NCBI RefSeq assembly: GCF_003864255.1
Contig: NZ_QWEZ01000002.1
Location: 992,001-1,056,000, forward strand
Reading direction: 5' to 3'
Origin: Aestuariirhabdus litorea
GTDB taxonomy: Bacteria; Pseudomonadota; Gammaproteobacteria; Pseudomonadales; Aestuariirhabdaceae
Length of the DNA stretch: 64,000 bases
Part shown: positions 24,470 through 33,755 of the stretch, piece after piece
How the letters are laid out: every line of letters begins with the position of its first letter
Position numbering within the stretch: the stretch's first letter is position 1
Notes under the pieces: generated by a model
The model's input: only the letters and a program-made list of their open reading frames with translations
The model's database searches: none
What the model was told of the DNA's origin: nothing
Made by a program: the position numbers and the translations under genes

Positions 24470-25876
24470 TTATACGCTGTAGTACAGGTCGAACTCAACC
24501 GGGTGAGTGGTCTGGCTGACGCGGATGCACTCCTCCTTCTTGAGGGCGATGTAACCGTCGATCATGTCGTCGGTGAACACGCCGCCGGCTGTCAGGAACT
24601 CACGGTCGGCATCCAGTTCGGCCAGGGCTTCTTCCAGGCTGGCAGACACGGTGGGGATCTCAGCGGCTTCCTCGGCCGGCAGGTCGTACAGATCCTTGTC
24701 GGCGGCGTCGCCGGGGTGGATCTTGTTCTTGATGCCGTCCAGACCGGCCATCAGCAGAGCGGCGAAGGTCAGGTAGGGGTTACCGGATGGGTCGGGGAAA
24801 CGCACTTCGATACGACGCGCCTTGGGGCTGCTGACGTAAGGGATACGGATGGAAGCGGAACGGTTACGGGCGGAGTAAGCCAGCATCACCGGAGCTTCGA
24901 AGCCGGGCACCAGGCGCTTGTAGGAGTTGGTGGAAGCGTTGGCGAAGGCGTTGATCGCCTTGGCGTGCTTGATCACACCGCCGATGTAGTACAGCGCAGT
25001 GTCGGACAGGCCGGCATAGCCGTCGCCAGAGAAGGTGTTGTCGCCACCCTTGGAGATAGACATGTGCACGTGCATACCGCTGCCGTTGTCACCAACCAGG
25101 GGCTTGGGCATAAAGGTGGCGGTCTTGCCGTAGGCGTGTGCCACGTTGTGTACGCAGTACTTCAGGATCTGAACTTCGTCGGCCTTCTTCACCAGGGTGT
25201 TGAACTTGACGCCGATCTCGTTCTGGCCAGCAGTACCCACCTCGTGGTGGTGTACTTCGACCTCAAGGCCCATAGCGGTCATGGCGTTGCACATGGCGCC
25301 GCGCAGGTCGTGCATGGAGTCGACCGGAGGAACGGGGAAGTAGCCGCCCTTGATACCGGGACGGTGGCCGGTGTTGCCGCCTTCAAATTGCGCGTTGGAG
25401 GCCCAGGCCGCCTCTTCGGAGTTGATCTCATAAGAGCAGCCGGAGATATCAAATTTCCACTTCACGTCGTCGAATACGAAAAACTCGGGCTCGGGACCGA
25501 AGAAGGCGGTGTCACCGACACCGGTGGACTTCAGGAACTCCTCGGCGCGCTTGGCAACGGAGCGGGGGTCACGCTCGTAGCCCTGCATGGTAGAGGGTTC
25601 AACGATGTCGCAGCGCACGATCAGGGTGCTCTCGTCGGTGAAGGGGTCCATTACGGAGGCGATGTCGTCGGGCATGAGGATCATGTCGGACTCGTTGATG
25701 CCCTTCCAGCCTTCAATGGAGGAACCGTCGAACATCTTGCCCTCTTCGAAGAAGTCATCGTTGACCTCGCCGACCGGGATGGTGACGTGCTGCTCTTTAC
25801 CGCTGCTATCGGTAAAGCGCAGGTCGACCCACTTAACATCATTATCTTTAATCAGTTTCAGAGTGTGCTCTGACAT
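24470..25876 (-). CDS. glnA: Glutamine synthetase type I
   Basis: 468 aa; ATP-dependent synthesis of glutamine from glutamate and ammonia, a cytoplasmic dodecamer. Seen: [13 protein letters not shown] in the beta-grasp domain, [21 protein letters not shown] with the metal Glu, [10 protein letters not shown], and the adenylylation-site segment [10 protein letters not shown], so GlnE control is likely. The length equals the E. coli enzyme. The ribosome site is GGAGGAAACGAG just before the ATG. The upstream region has a sigma54 promoter and two NtrC sites. Confidence 0.98.
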   Translation of the reverse strand: MSEHTLKLIKDNDVKWVDLRFTDSSGKEQHVTIPVGEVNDDFFEEGKMFDGSSIEGWKGINESDMILMPDDIASVMDPFTDESTLIVRCDIVEPSTMQGYERDPRSVAKRAEEFLKSTGVGDTAFFGPEPEFFVFDDVKWKFDISGCSYEINSEEAAWASNAQFEGGNTGHRPGIKGGYFPVPPVDSMHDLRGAMCNAMTAMGLEVEVHHHEVGTAGQNEIGVKFNTLVKKADEVQILKYCVHNVAHAYGKTATFMPKPLVGDNGSGMHVHMSISKGGDNTFSGDGYAGLSDTALYYIGGVIKHAKAINAFANASTNSYKRLVPGFEAPVMLAYSARNRSASIRIPYVSSPKARRIEVRFPDPSGNPYLTFAALLMAGLDGIKNKIHPGDAADKDLYDLPAEEAAEIPTVSASLEEALAELDADREFLTAGGVFTDDMIDGYIALKKEECIRVSQTTHPVEFDLYYSV

Positions 25877-25986
25877 CTCGTTTCCTCCAAAAAGGCATTA
25901 TGTGTGGTGGTTGTCCCACCTATTACGCTGATCTGTCCGTTGCCAGGTTGATGACAATGCAGAACCAAAATCGTGACCCAAGATAA

Positions 25987-26002
25987 AGCAAAGTGTATGC
26001 CA
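25987..26002 (-). promoter_or_regulatory. Sigma54 (-24/-12) promoter of glnA
   Basis: Minus-strand TGGCATACACTTTGCT fits TGGCAC-N5-TTGCW with the required GG-N10-GC spacing; only one conserved base differs. Transcription would start near 25976, about 100 nt before the glnA ATG. Confidence 0.8.
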
Positions 26003-26076
26003 TGCCGCTGTTTTGCCTCTGGAGGGCGCAGCCAGCGGGCTCTACCGGAGTGTAGTCGCAATATTCTGACCGTCAA

Positions 26077-26093
26077 CGCACCATGATGGTGCT
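26077..26093. promoter_or_regulatory. NtrC enhancer site, promoter-proximal
   Basis: The core GCACCATGATGGTGC is a perfect arm palindrome, centred about 109 bp upstream of the predicted glnA start. This nearly matches E. coli, where one glnA enhancer site is at about -108. Confidence 0.8.
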
Positions 26094-26107
26094 CGCATCC
26101 GTGTTTG

Positions 26108-26124
26108 TGCACTCATCTGGTGCT
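26108..26124. promoter_or_regulatory. NtrC enhancer site, distal
   Basis: TGCACT-N5-GGTGCT, slightly degenerate, is centred 31 bp (three helical turns) from the first site and about 140 bp from the predicted start. The pair would bind NtrC dimers cooperatively. The rest of the glnA-thiI gap (25877-26252) holds the sigma54 promoter and the thiI -10. Confidence 0.7.
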
Positions 26125-26210
26125 TTTTTTGTCGGTGCGTGCTTCAGGTTGGGGAGCAATCTTTGTCGATCAATCCGCCCCCAAGCAGTGCCGAGTCTAC
26201 CCGCTTTTTG

Positions 26211-26216
26211 TATAAT
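26211..26216 (+). promoter_or_regulatory. -10 element for thiI
   Basis: A perfect TATAAT lies 37 nt before the thiI start; no good -35 was seen at 16-18 bp. Confidence 0.55.
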
Positions 26217-26252
26217 GTACCGCCTATTTTTCCCTCCCAGATGACCCATTTA

Positions 26253-27710
26253 ATGAAATTTATCGTAAAGCTGTTTCCCGAGATCACCATCAAGAGCAAG
26301 CCGGTGCGCACCCAGTTTGTGAAGAAGCTGCGCCGCAACATTCGTACCCTGCTGAGGGTCATTGATCCGGAGCTTGAGGTGGAGGGTGGCTGGGACCGGG
26401 TCGAGGTGGTCCCCTCCACCGAGGATCCCCAGCTCTGCGCCCAGTTAGTGGAGCGGCTGATGAACACGCCGGGCATTGCTCACATCCTCGAAGTGAGCCA
26501 GCACCGCTTCGAGACCCTGCACGACCTGTTCGAGATCACCCGCGCTGAGGTGGGGGAGTCGCTGGCCGGTAAGACCTTCTGCGTGCGCGCCAGCCGCAGC
26601 GGCGAGCACGAGTTTACCTCCCATGAAGCCGAGCGTTATATCGGAGGCGGACTGAACCAGCATACCGACGCGCTGGGGGTGCGGCTGAAGGATCCTGACA
26701 CCACGGTGCGCCTCGAGATTCGCAACAAGACCCTGTCGATCGTCCGCCGCCGTTATGAAGGCTTGGGGGGCTTCCCCCTGGGCACCCAGGACCCCGTATT
26801 GTCGCTGATCTCCGGTGGCTTCGACTCCACCGTCTCCAGCTTCCTGATGACCAAGCGTGGAGTGAATACCCACTTCTGCTTCTTTAATTTGGGGGGCAAG
26901 GCCCACGAGGTGGGGGTCAAGGAGGTGGCTTACTACCTCTGGAGCAAGTTTGGCGCCTCCCATCGGGTGATGTTTGTATCGGTCCCCTTCGAGGAGGTGG
27001 TCGCCGAGATCCTTACCCGGGTGGATAACTCGCAGATGGGGGTGGTGCTCAAGCGCATGATGCTGCGCGCCGCCAGCCAGATCGCCGAGGAGATGGAGAT
27101 TGGCGCGCTGGTCACCGGCGAGGCGATCGCCCAGGTGTCGAGCCAGACCCTGCCCAACCTGGCGGTGATCGACGCCGTCACCGATACCCTGGTCCTGCGC
27201 CCGCTGATCGCCATGGACAAGCAGGATATTATCAATATCTCCCGTCGTATCGGCACCGAGGAGTTTGCCAGCCACATGCCCGAGTACTGCGGAGTGATCT
27301 CGGTAAACCCCACCACCCGTGCGCGCAAGCACCGGGTTGAGCGGGAGGAGGAGCGTTTCGATATGGCGGTGCTGGAGCGGGCCATCAAGGGACGCCAGGC
27401 GATGCCCATCAACCACATTCTGGGCCAGCTTGAAGCCCAGGAGCGGGCGGCCGAGACCGCTGAGGTAGCCAGCGGGGAGGTGGTGATTGATATTCGCCAC
27501 CCCACCGAGCAGGAGATAAAGCCCCTCGAACTGGAGGGGGTAGAGGTGATCGAGGTGCCTTTTTACGCCCTTCACAGTCGTTTCGCGGAGCTCGATCCCG
27601 GCCGTCAGTACCTGCTTTTTTGCGAGAAAGGGGTGATGAGTCAACTGCACGCCATGCACCTGCGTGACGAGGGTTTCAGTAACGTGCGGGTATATCGCCC
27701 TTCGGTCTAG
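26253..27710 (+). CDS. thiI: tRNA 4-thiouridine synthase / thiamine sulfurtransferase ThiI
   Basis: 485 aa; makes 4-thiouridine at tRNA position 8 and passes sulfur to ThiS for thiazole synthesis. Order: NFLD and THUMP domains (about 1-165), a PP-loop adenylation domain with SGGFDST near 187, and a C-terminal rhodanese domain with the active Cys457 in LLFCEKGVMS. The partner cysteine of EYCGVIS is also present. This is the long E. coli-type form with rhodanese domain. MKFIVKLFPEITIK at 26253 matches the family start; an in-frame ATG at 26241 is the alternative. Confidence 0.96.
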   Translation: MKFIVKLFPEITIKSKPVRTQFVKKLRRNIRTLLRVIDPELEVEGGWDRVEVVPSTEDPQLCAQLVERLMNTPGIAHILEVSQHRFETLHDLFEITRAEVGESLAGKTFCVRASRSGEHEFTSHEAERYIGGGLNQHTDALGVRLKDPDTTVRLEIRNKTLSIVRRRYEGLGGFPLGTQDPVLSLISGGFDSTVSSFLMTKRGVNTHFCFFNLGGKAHEVGVKEVAYYLWSKFGASHRVMFVSVPFEEVVAEILTRVDNSQMGVVLKRMMLRAASQIAEEMEIGALVTGEAIAQVSSQTLPNLAVIDAVTDTLVLRPLIAMDKQDIINISRRIGTEEFASHMPEYCGVISVNPTTRARKHRVEREEERFDMAVLERAIKGRQAMPINHILGQLEAQERAAETAEVASGEVVIDIRHPTEQEIKPLELEGVEVIEVPFYALHSRFAELDPGRQYLLFCEKGVMSQLHAMHLRDEGFSNVRVYRPSV

Positions 27711-27714
27711 ATCC

Positions 27715-27735
27715 ATTGCACGCAAACCGTGCAAT
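27715..27735. repeat. Perfect inverted repeat between thiI and bipA
   Basis: ATTGCACG and CGTGCAAT are separated by CAAAC. It begins 5 nt after the thiI stop and lies where the bipA -35 would be. No T run follows, so it is not a standard terminator; an operator or an RNA hairpin is possible. Confidence 0.6.
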
Positions 27736-27750
27736 TGCGCGGCGCTGCTG

Positions 27751-27756
27751 TATAAT
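27751..27756 (+). promoter_or_regulatory. -10 element for bipA
   Basis: A perfect TATAAT lies 31 nt before the bipA GTG. The -35 region is poor and overlaps the inverted repeat at 27715-27735. Confidence 0.55.
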
Positions 27757-27786
27757 TCGCGCTCTTTTTTCGTTGAGGTCCCGACT

Positions 27787-29604
27787 GTGATCGACAAGTT
27801 ACGTAATATCGCCATCATCGCCCACGTTGATCATGGCAAAACCACACTGGTGGATAAGCTGCTGCAGCAGTCTGGAACGCTGGAGCGGCGCGATCAGGGC
27901 GTCGAGCGCATCATGGACTCCAACGACCAGGAGAAGGAGCGCGGCATCACCATTCTTGCCAAGAATACGGCGATCGAGTGGAACGGCCACCACATCAACA
28001 TCGTGGACACTCCCGGGCACGCCGACTTCGGTGGCGAGGTGGAGCGGGTTATGTCGATGGTCGACTCGGTGCTGCTGCTGGTGGACGCCGTCGACGGCCC
28101 TATGCCCCAGACCCGGTTCGTGACCCAGAAAGCCTTCGAGCGTGGCCTCAAGCCGATTGTGGTGATCAACAAGGTTGACCGCCCCGGCGCCCGTCCCGAC
28201 TGGGTGATGGACGAGGTATTCGAACTGTTTGACCGCCTCGGTGCTACCGATGAGCAGCTGGACTTCCCGGTGATCTACGCCTCAGCCCTTAACGGGGTTG
28301 CCGGTGATGATCCCGATAACCTGGCTGAGGATATGACACCCCTGTTGCAGATGATCTGCGACAAGGTGCCGGCTCCCGATGTCAGTGTTGAGGGACCCCT
28401 GCAGATGCAGATTTCTGCCCTCGACTACAACAGCTACGTTGGCGTTATCGGTGTGGGCCGTGTTACCCGGGGTAAGGTCAAGCCGGGTTCCCAGGTGGTG
28501 GTCGTGGGTGCCGATGGATCGACCCGCAAGTCCAAGCTCCTCGGAGTCATGGGTTACCTGGGGCTGGAGCGGGTTGAGACCGAAGAGGCGCAGGCCGGTG
28601 ACATCATCTGTATCACCGGTATCGACAAGCTCAATATCTCCGATACGGTCTGCAGTCCCGAGGCCCCCGAGGCCCTGCCTCCGCTGACCGTGGATGAGCC
28701 TACGGTGAGTATGACCTTCCAGGTGAATGACTCCCCCTTCGCGGGCCAGGACGGCAAGTTCGTCACCTCCCGCAACATCAGCGAGCGCCTTGAGCGCGAG
28801 CTGATCCACAACGTGGCCCTGCGGGTTGAGCGGGGTGATACCGCAGACAAGTTCAAGGTCTCCGGTCGGGGTGAACTGCACTTGTCGGTGCTGATCGAAA
28901 CCATGCGTCGTGAAGGCTTCGAGATGGGGGTTTCCCGTCCCGAGGTGGTCAAGAAGGAGATTGACGGTGTCATGCACGAGCCCTTCGAGCACGTGGTGAT
29001 CGACGTCGAGGAGGCCCACCAGGGCTCCATCATGGAGGAGATGGGTCTGCGCAAGGCCGAGATGACCAACATGGAGCCTGATGGCAAGGGGCGGGTCAAG
29101 CTGGAGTTTATTGTTCCGGCCCGTGGCCTGATCGGATTCCGCGGTCACTTCCTGACCCTGACCTCCGGCTCCGGCATCATGACCAGCATCTTCGACCATT
29201 ACGGCGAAGTTAAGGAGGGTGAAGTCTCCTCCCGCCAGAACGGCGTGCTGGTCAGCATGCTCAAGGGCAAGACCGCGGCCTATGCGCTCTTCAATCTGCA
29301 GAGCCGTGGCCGCCTGTTCCTGGGCCATGCGGTGGATGTCTATGAGGGGCAGATCATCGGTCTGCATTCGCGCAGCAACGACCTCGCGGTTAACCCGGTC
29401 AAGGGCAAGCAGCTGACCAATGTTCGCGCCTCCGGTACTGATGAAGCGCTGACCCTGACCCCGCCGGTGACCCATACCCTGGAGCAGGCGCTGGAGTTTA
29501 TCGAAGATGACGAACTGGTCGAAGTGACACCTAATCACATTCGTCTGCGCAAGAAACTGCTTACCGAAAACGAGCGTAAGCGCGCATCCCGTAGCAAGGA
29601 CTAA
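27787..29604 (+). CDS. typA: Ribosome-associated GTPase BipA/TypA
   Basis: 605-aa translational GTPase of the EF-G/LepA class, with a role in 50S assembly at low temperature and under stress. GTPase motifs: [10 protein letters not shown] (G1), RGITI (G2), [14 protein letters not shown] (G3) and [10 protein letters not shown] (G4). EF-G-like domains follow, then the BipA-specific C-terminal domain ([22 protein letters not shown]). The start is a GTG (VIDKLRN...), matching the family start, behind TTGAGG. Two hairpins follow the stop. Confidence 0.97.
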   Translation: MIDKLRNIAIIAHVDHGKTTLVDKLLQQSGTLERRDQGVERIMDSNDQEKERGITILAKNTAIEWNGHHINIVDTPGHADFGGEVERVMSMVDSVLLLVDAVDGPMPQTRFVTQKAFERGLKPIVVINKVDRPGARPDWVMDEVFELFDRLGATDEQLDFPVIYASALNGVAGDDPDNLAEDMTPLLQMICDKVPAPDVSVEGPLQMQISALDYNSYVGVIGVGRVTRGKVKPGSQVVVVGADGSTRKSKLLGVMGYLGLERVETEEAQAGDIICITGIDKLNISDTVCSPEAPEALPPLTVDEPTVSMTFQVNDSPFAGQDGKFVTSRNISERLERELIHNVALRVERGDTADKFKVSGRGELHLSVLIETMRREGFEMGVSRPEVVKKEIDGVMHEPFEHVVIDVEEAHQGSIMEEMGLRKAEMTNMEPDGKGRVKLEFIVPARGLIGFRGHFLTLTSGSGIMTSIFDHYGEVKEGEVSSRQNGVLVSMLKGKTAAYALFNLQSRGRLFLGHAVDVYEGQIIGLHSRSNDLAVNPVKGKQLTNVRASGTDEALTLTPPVTHTLEQALEFIEDDELVEVTPNHIRLRKKLLTENERKRASRSKD

Positions 29605-29606
29605 AC

Positions 29607-29627
29607 GGGGGCCCGCAAGGGGCCCCC
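29607..29627 (+). terminator. GC-rich hairpin after bipA
   Basis: GGGGGCCC-GCAAG-GGGCCCCC, an 8-bp perfect stem 3 nt after the stop, without a T run. Probably a 3'-end stabiliser or pause ahead of the true terminator. Confidence 0.55.
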
Positions 29628-29634
29628 AATCGAC

Positions 29635-29662
29635 GCCCCGCAGCTTTCACTGCGGGGCTTTT
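29635..29662 (+). terminator. Intrinsic terminator after bipA
   Basis: GCCCCGCAG-CTTTCA-CTGCGGGGC followed by TTTT. Confidence 0.85.
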
Positions 29663-29705
29663 CAGAGTAATGTTAGTGCACCCGGTGACTTGCTAAGGAT
29701 GCGCT

Positions 29706-30680
29706 ATGTTTACCCTCTATCCCGCGATTAAACCCCGTCAACGACACAGCCTGAAGGTAGACCCGCCCCACGAGCTTTATGTGGAGGAGAGCGGTAGTCC
29801 CCATGGGATTCCGGTGTTGTTTGTGCATGGGGGGCCGGGCATGGCGTGCGACAAGCACAGCCGCCGTTTCTTTGATCCTGAAGTCTACCGCATCATCCTG
29901 TTTGACCAGCGTGGCACCGGCCGCTCGACTCCCCATGCCGAGCTGGAGGGCAATGACACCGAGGCCATGGTGGCCGATATCGAGCGGGTGCGCGAGTTTA
30001 TGGGGATCGACAAGTGGGTGCTGTTTGGGGGGGCATGGGGGGCCACCCTCAGCTTGCTCTATGCCCAGCGTCACCCCGACCGGGTATTGGGGATGGTTTT
30101 GCGGGGCACCATCCTGTGCCGGGACAAGGATATCCGCTGGATCTTCCAGGAGGGGGCCAGCCGTGTGTTCCCGGACTACTGGCAGGAGTTCTGCGGCCAT
30201 GTGCCGGAAGAGGAGCGGGAGGACCTGCTCGGGGCCTATTATCGGCGCCTGGTTGGCCCTGATGATCTGGCGCGCATGGGGGCTGCCCGGGCCTGGGCGC
30301 AGTGGGAGGGACGCTGTGCCTCCCTGCGACCCAACCAGAACCTGCTGGACACCTACGCTGACCCCCATCGAGCGAAATCGATGGCGCGTATGCAGTCTCA
30401 CTACTTTATCAATCGCGGCTTTATCGACGAGAACCAGATTCTCGATAACATGGACCTGATCGCTGATATCCCCTCCATCCTGGTACACGGTCGCTACGAC
30501 ATGATCAGCCCGCTCGATAACGCCTTCGAGTTGCAAAATCGCTGGCCGATGGCGGACCTGCACATTGTGCGTGATGCCGGCCACTCCTCCATGGAGCCTA
30601 GTATCTCCGACGCGCTGATCCGTGCGACTGACGAGATGGCGCGTCGCCTGCGCCCCGAGCTGGGGCCGAGCGAAGGCTAG
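29706..30680 (+). CDS. Prolyl aminopeptidase homologue with Ser nucleophile replaced by Ala
   Basis: 324-aa alpha/beta hydrolase matching Pip along its length: [50 protein letters not shown] and the Asp/His ends of the triad ([19 protein letters not shown]). The nucleophile elbow, GGSWGS in active enzymes, reads GGAWGA. Codon 110 is GCA, and both sides stay in frame. The product is therefore unlikely to cleave N-terminal proline by the normal mechanism. The oxyanion segment is also altered (GGPGMAC rather than GGPGAGC). dtd follows 4 nt later, the same pairing as in Pseudomonas, so this is the orthologous position. Either a pseudoenzyme or a local sequence error. Confidence 0.9.
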   Translation: MFTLYPAIKPRQRHSLKVDPPHELYVEESGSPHGIPVLFVHGGPGMACDKHSRRFFDPEVYRIILFDQRGTGRSTPHAELEGNDTEAMVADIERVREFMGIDKWVLFGGAWGATLSLLYAQRHPDRVLGMVLRGTILCRDKDIRWIFQEGASRVFPDYWQEFCGHVPEEEREDLLGAYYRRLVGPDDLARMGAARAWAQWEGRCASLRPNQNLLDTYADPHRAKSMARMQSHYFINRGFIDENQILDNMDLIADIPSILVHGRYDMISPLDNAFELQNRWPMADLHIVRDAGHSSMEPSISDALIRATDEMARRLRPELGPSEG

Positions 30681-30684
30681 TGCG

Positions 30685-31125
30685 ATGAAGGCGCTGATTC
30701 AGAGGGTCAGTTCGGCCAGTGTTTCGGTGGCCGGAGAGTGCGTGGGCGAGATCGGTGCCGGTCTGCTGGTGTTGCTGGGGGTGGAGCGGGAGGACACACG
30801 GGAGATCGCCGATCGTCTGCTCGATCGCCTGCTGCGCTACCGTGTGTTTGCCGATAACGAGGGGCGGATGAACCTGAGCCTGGCCGATACCGGTGGCGGG
30901 CTGTTGCTGGTCTCCCAGTTCACCCTGGTGGCCGACACCCGCAAGGGGCTGCGGCCGGGGTTCAGTGGAGGCGCCTCCCCCCAGCTGGGCGAGGCCCTTT
31001 ATGACTATATGCTGGAGGCTGCCCAGCGTCGCCATGCGCCGGTGGCTGCCGGCCGTTTTGGTGCCGATATGCAGGTGAGCCTGGTCAATGATGGGCCCGT
31101 CACCTTCCTGCTGGAGATGAGCTGA
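30685..31125 (+). CDS. dtd: D-aminoacyl-tRNA deacylase
   Basis: 146 aa; hydrolyses D-aminoacyl-tRNAs (and Gly-tRNA-Ala) to protect translation. Begins [15 protein letters not shown]. The two conserved active-site motifs are [15 protein letters not shown] and [10 protein letters not shown] (the cross-subunit Gly-cisPro motif is within NDGPVT). The length matches E. coli Dtd (145 aa). The ATG at 30685 is 4 nt after the pip-like stop and the two are surely cotranscribed. It converges on rsmE with only 23 bp between stops and no clear terminator. Confidence 0.97.
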   Translation: MKALIQRVSSASVSVAGECVGEIGAGLLVLLGVEREDTREIADRLLDRLLRYRVFADNEGRMNLSLADTGGGLLLVSQFTLVADTRKGLRPGFSGGASPQLGEALYDYMLEAAQRRHAPVAAGRFGADMQVSLVNDGPVTFLLEMS

Positions 31126-31148
31126 GGGCGCCTGTTTTCAGGGGCGTG

Positions 31149-31862
31149 TCAGAAATTGTCGTAGAGCTTGCCGACGATCAGGGGGATGGCGTTTTCGACC
31201 CGCTGGATGCGCGGCCCTATGTGGACACCACTGAACCCCGCCTGCTCCAGCTTTTCCACCTCATAGGGGATAAATCCCCCCTCCGGCCCGATCGCCAGGA
31301 GGCTCTCCTCCTGCAGGCGGTGGGGTGCACCCTGATGACTGCCCGGGTGGGCCAGCAGGCAGCGCTTGCCGGCGGCCAGCGCCGGGAGGCGGTCCTCAAC
31401 AAAGGGTTTGAAGCGTTTTTCAAGCACTACTTCGGGCAGTCGGGTGTCCCGCGCCTGCTCCAGTCCCAGTATCAGCTGCTCTCGAATTGCTTCCGGCCGG
31501 AGCCAGGGTGATTGCCAGTAACTCTTTTCGACCCGGTAGCTGTTGATCAGAATAAGACGCTTGATACCCAGGGCGCTGATGCCTTGCAGGATGCGTTTGA
31601 GCATTTTGGGCCGCGGCAGCGCGAGTAGCAGGGTAAGGGGCAGGGGCGGTGGTGGTGGCTGGTCGAGGTCGAGCTCCAGTTCGGCGAGGGCGGGGGTCAG
31701 GCGGGTCAGGGTGCCGCTACCCATGGGACCATCGATCAGCCCCACCCGCAGCAGTTCGCCCTCGGCGGCTCGGTGCACCTCCCGTAGGTGCTGCAGTCGC
31801 CGGTCGCTGAGCTGTACGCGGTTGCCCTGCAGCTCCTCGGCCGATACCAGAATCAGGTTCAT
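31149..31862 (-). CDS. rsmE: 16S rRNA (uracil-1498-N3)-methyltransferase RsmE
   Basis: 237-aa SPOUT methyltransferase acting on the 30S subunit. An N-terminal PUA-like part (MNLILVSAEELQGNRVQL, RLQHLREVHRAAEGE) is followed by the knot domain (about 75-237) with MLKRILQGISALGIKRLILI, LAIGPEGGFIPYEV and GPRIQRVENAIP. The ATG at 31862 is 4 nt after the tatC stop; the longer frame upstream overlaps tatC. Last gene of the ubiE-to-rsmE minus-strand run. Confidence 0.95.
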   Translation of the reverse strand: MNLILVSAEELQGNRVQLSDRRLQHLREVHRAAEGELLRVGLIDGPMGSGTLTRLTPALAELELDLDQPPPPPLPLTLLLALPRPKMLKRILQGISALGIKRLILINSYRVEKSYWQSPWLRPEAIREQLILGLEQARDTRLPEVVLEKRFKPFVEDRLPALAAGKRCLLAHPGSHQGAPHRLQEESLLAIGPEGGFIPYEVEKLEQAGFSGVHIGPRIQRVENAIPLIVGKLYDNF

Positions 31863-31866
31863 GGGG

Positions 31867-32634
31867 CTAGGAGGAGACCTGCTCCTCGTCGCTCTCTTCG
31901 TCATCCTCGCCCTTGGGGAGCATGCGGGCGAACAGGATGCCCACCTCAAACAGGAACCACATGGGGAGCGCCAGCAGGGCCTGGGAGATTACATCGGGAG
32001 GGGTGAGAAGCATGCCCAGCACGAAGCAACCGACCACCACGTAGGGGCGCTTCTCGGCCAGGCTGGACACCGATGAGGCGCCCGACCAGACCAGTAGCAC
32101 GGTGGCGATGGGGATCTCAAAGGCGATGCCGAAGGCAAAAAAGAGCTTAAGGACGAAGTCCAGGTAGCGGTTGATGTCGGTCATGATGGTGACATCGCTG
32201 GGTCCGATACTGGTGAAGAAGCCAAACACCAGCGGGAACACCACGTAGTAGGCGAACGCGATACCGGCGTAGAACAGCAGCACGCTGGAGAACAGCATGG
32301 GTATGGCGATGCGCTTCTCGTGCTGGTAGAGGCCCGGCGCGATGAAGCTCCAGATCTGGTGCAGGATAAAGGGGATCGCCAGGAAGATGGCCAGTACGAT
32401 GGTGAGCTTGAAGGGGGTCAGGAAGGGAGAGGCGACCTCGGTCGCGATCATGGTGGACCCTTCGGGCAAAAAAGCGCGCAGAGGCTCGGAGACAAAGGCG
32501 TAGATTTCGTTGGCGAAATAGAACAGGCCAAGGAAGATCACCAGCACCGCCAGTACGCAGCGCAATATGCGGTCGCGAAGTTCGACCAGGTGAGAGATCA
32601 GGGGCTGTTCGGCACCGCTTTGGGTTTCGCTCAT
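31867..32634 (-). CDS. tatC: Twin-arginine translocase subunit TatC
   Basis: 255-aa polytopic membrane protein, the receptor for twin-arginine signal peptides. Six membrane helices can be drawn. Conserved segments are [12 protein letters not shown] before helix 1, [21 protein letters not shown] in the first periplasmic/cytoplasmic loop, and [25 protein letters not shown] near helix 5. The tail is acidic ([10 protein letters not shown]). The ATG at 32634 is chosen from the family start (MSETQSG...). tatB lies 41 nt upstream. Confidence 0.96.
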   Translation of the reverse strand: MSETQSGAEQPLISHLVELRDRILRCVLAVLVIFLGLFYFANEIYAFVSEPLRAFLPEGSTMIATEVASPFLTPFKLTIVLAIFLAIPFILHQIWSFIAPGLYQHEKRIAIPMLFSSVLLFYAGIAFAYYVVFPLVFGFFTSIGPSDVTIMTDINRYLDFVLKLFFAFGIAFEIPIATVLLVWSGASSVSSLAEKRPYVVVGCFVLGMLLTPPDVISQALLALPMWFLFEVGILFARMLPKGEDDEESDEEQVSS

Positions 32635-32675
32635 GATGGTTAGGCTGTCCGGCTGTCGCTCAAGGGCCACTGGCC

Positions 32676-33095
32676 TCAGGCGTTACTCTGGTTGGCGTCG
32701 GGTTTGGCAGCAGGCTTGCTGGCCTCATCGGGGGCGCTGGCGGCGGGTTTGTCCGCCGTTGCCTTTGTCGATGACTGGTAGGGGTTGATATCGCTGTCTA
32801 GGCGCTCGTGGTGCAGGGTTCGGTTAATATCCTGCTGCGCCTTTTTGATATCTCCCTGCAGCTCGCGCCCGGTTTCGCCGAGTTCTTTGAGTACCGACTC
32901 GTTGTGCAGCTGGCGGCGGATCTCATCGGCACCCACTTCGCGTTCGATCTCACTCTTTACGGAGGCGAAGCCCCGCTTGAGTCGACCGATCCAAAGCGCA
33001 ATGGTACGTACTGCCGTTGGCAGTCGCTCGGGGCCCAGCACCAGCAGGGCCACGATTCCGATGATAACCAGTTCAGCAAAGCCGATATCAAACAC
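32676..33095 (-). CDS. tatB: Sec-independent translocase protein TatB
   Basis: 139 aa. The N-terminal helix [26 protein letters not shown] is the TatB signature, with the conserved Glu8 and Gly-Pro hinge. An amphipathic helix and a charged coiled-coil region (about 40-90) follow, with a low-complexity Ala/Lys/Pro tail. It binds TatC in the signal-peptide receptor complex. The start is a GTG at 33095. It is 15 nt from tatA. Confidence 0.95.
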   Translation of the reverse strand: MFDIGFAELVIIGIVALLVLGPERLPTAVRTIALWIGRLKRGFASVKSEIEREVGADEIRRQLHNESVLKELGETGRELQGDIKKAQQDINRTLHHERLDSDINPYQSSTKATADKPAASAPDEASKPAAKPDANQSNA

Positions 33096-33110
33096 GTTGC
33101 GTTATCCTAC

Positions 33111-33347
33111 TCAGGCTTTCTTCTCTTCGGTTTTTTCGGCGGCTTCGCTCTTGGCGGTTGTATCAGCCGGCTTGGGCTCCTCGAGCTGTTTGTTGGCCTC
33201 ATCCTCGGGGGTCATTGCCTTCTTGAAACCCTTGATGGCGCCGCCCAGGTCTCCGCCGAGGTTGCGCAGCTTCTTGGTACCGAACAGCATGATTACAATC
33301 ACCAGAATGATAAGTAGCTGCCAGATACTGATTCCACCAAATCCCAT
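33111..33347 (-). CDS. tatA: Sec-independent translocase protein TatA
   Basis: 78 aa. A short membrane helix ([16 protein letters not shown]) is followed by the TatA hinge [24 protein letters not shown]. An acidic/Lys-rich tail ends in EEKKA. It would form the size-variable pore or membrane-thinning assembly. First of tatABC. The 72-nt gap to hinT contains short tandem repeats (see findings). Confidence 0.96.
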   Translation of the reverse strand: MGFGGISIWQLLIILVIVIMLFGTKKLRNLGGDLGGAIKGFKKAMTPEDEANKQLEEPKPADTTAKSEAAEKTEEKKA

Positions 33348-33419
33348 AATTAGATCTCCCGAATGGTTTGTACTGTGTCGTTATTGTTGGTTTAGCGCTA
33401 TTGGTTTGAGGCTATTGGT

Positions 33420-33755
33420 TTAGAGCGAATGCAGTGAGCCGCCACCGAGCAGGTGAAAATGGAGGTGGAACACCTCCTGCCCGCCGCCATGGCCAGTGTT
33501 GGTCACGGTGCGGAAACCCTGGTCGAGCCCCTGCTGTCGAGCGATTCTGGGCAGTGTCAGCAGCAGGCGGGACATCAGTTCGGCATCCTCTTCTTTCAAG
33601 TCATAGAGGTTTTCGATGTGCTTGTGGGGGATCACCAGCAGGTGAACCGGTGCCTTAGGGGCGATATCTCGAAAGGCAACGCAATCATCGTCCCGATAGA
33701 TCACCTCGGCCGGAATCTCCCCCGCGCTGATTTTGCAAAATAGACAATCACTCAT
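33420..33755 (-). CDS. hinT: HIT-family purine nucleoside phosphoramidase (HinT-like)
   Basis: 111 aa. N-terminal CLFCKISAGEIPAEVIYRDD with the CxxC pair often seen in HinT; the histidine triad is FHLHFHLLGG near the C-terminus, and PVHLLVIPHKHIENL is conserved. It hydrolyses aminoacyl-AMP and other phosphoramidates; its role in the cell is not settled. Its start overlaps the hisE stop by one base (TAATG), so the two are translationally coupled. Confidence 0.94.
   Translation of the reverse strand: MSDCLFCKISAGEIPAEVIYRDDDCVAFRDIAPKAPVHLLVIPHKHIENLYDLKEEDAELMSRLLLTLPRIARQQGLDQGFRTVTNTGHGGGQEVFHLHFHLLGGGSLHSL

Noticed and set aside
24464-25873. 469-codon open frame antisense to glnA
   Set aside because: A mirror of glnA codon bias; no domain and no ribosome site.
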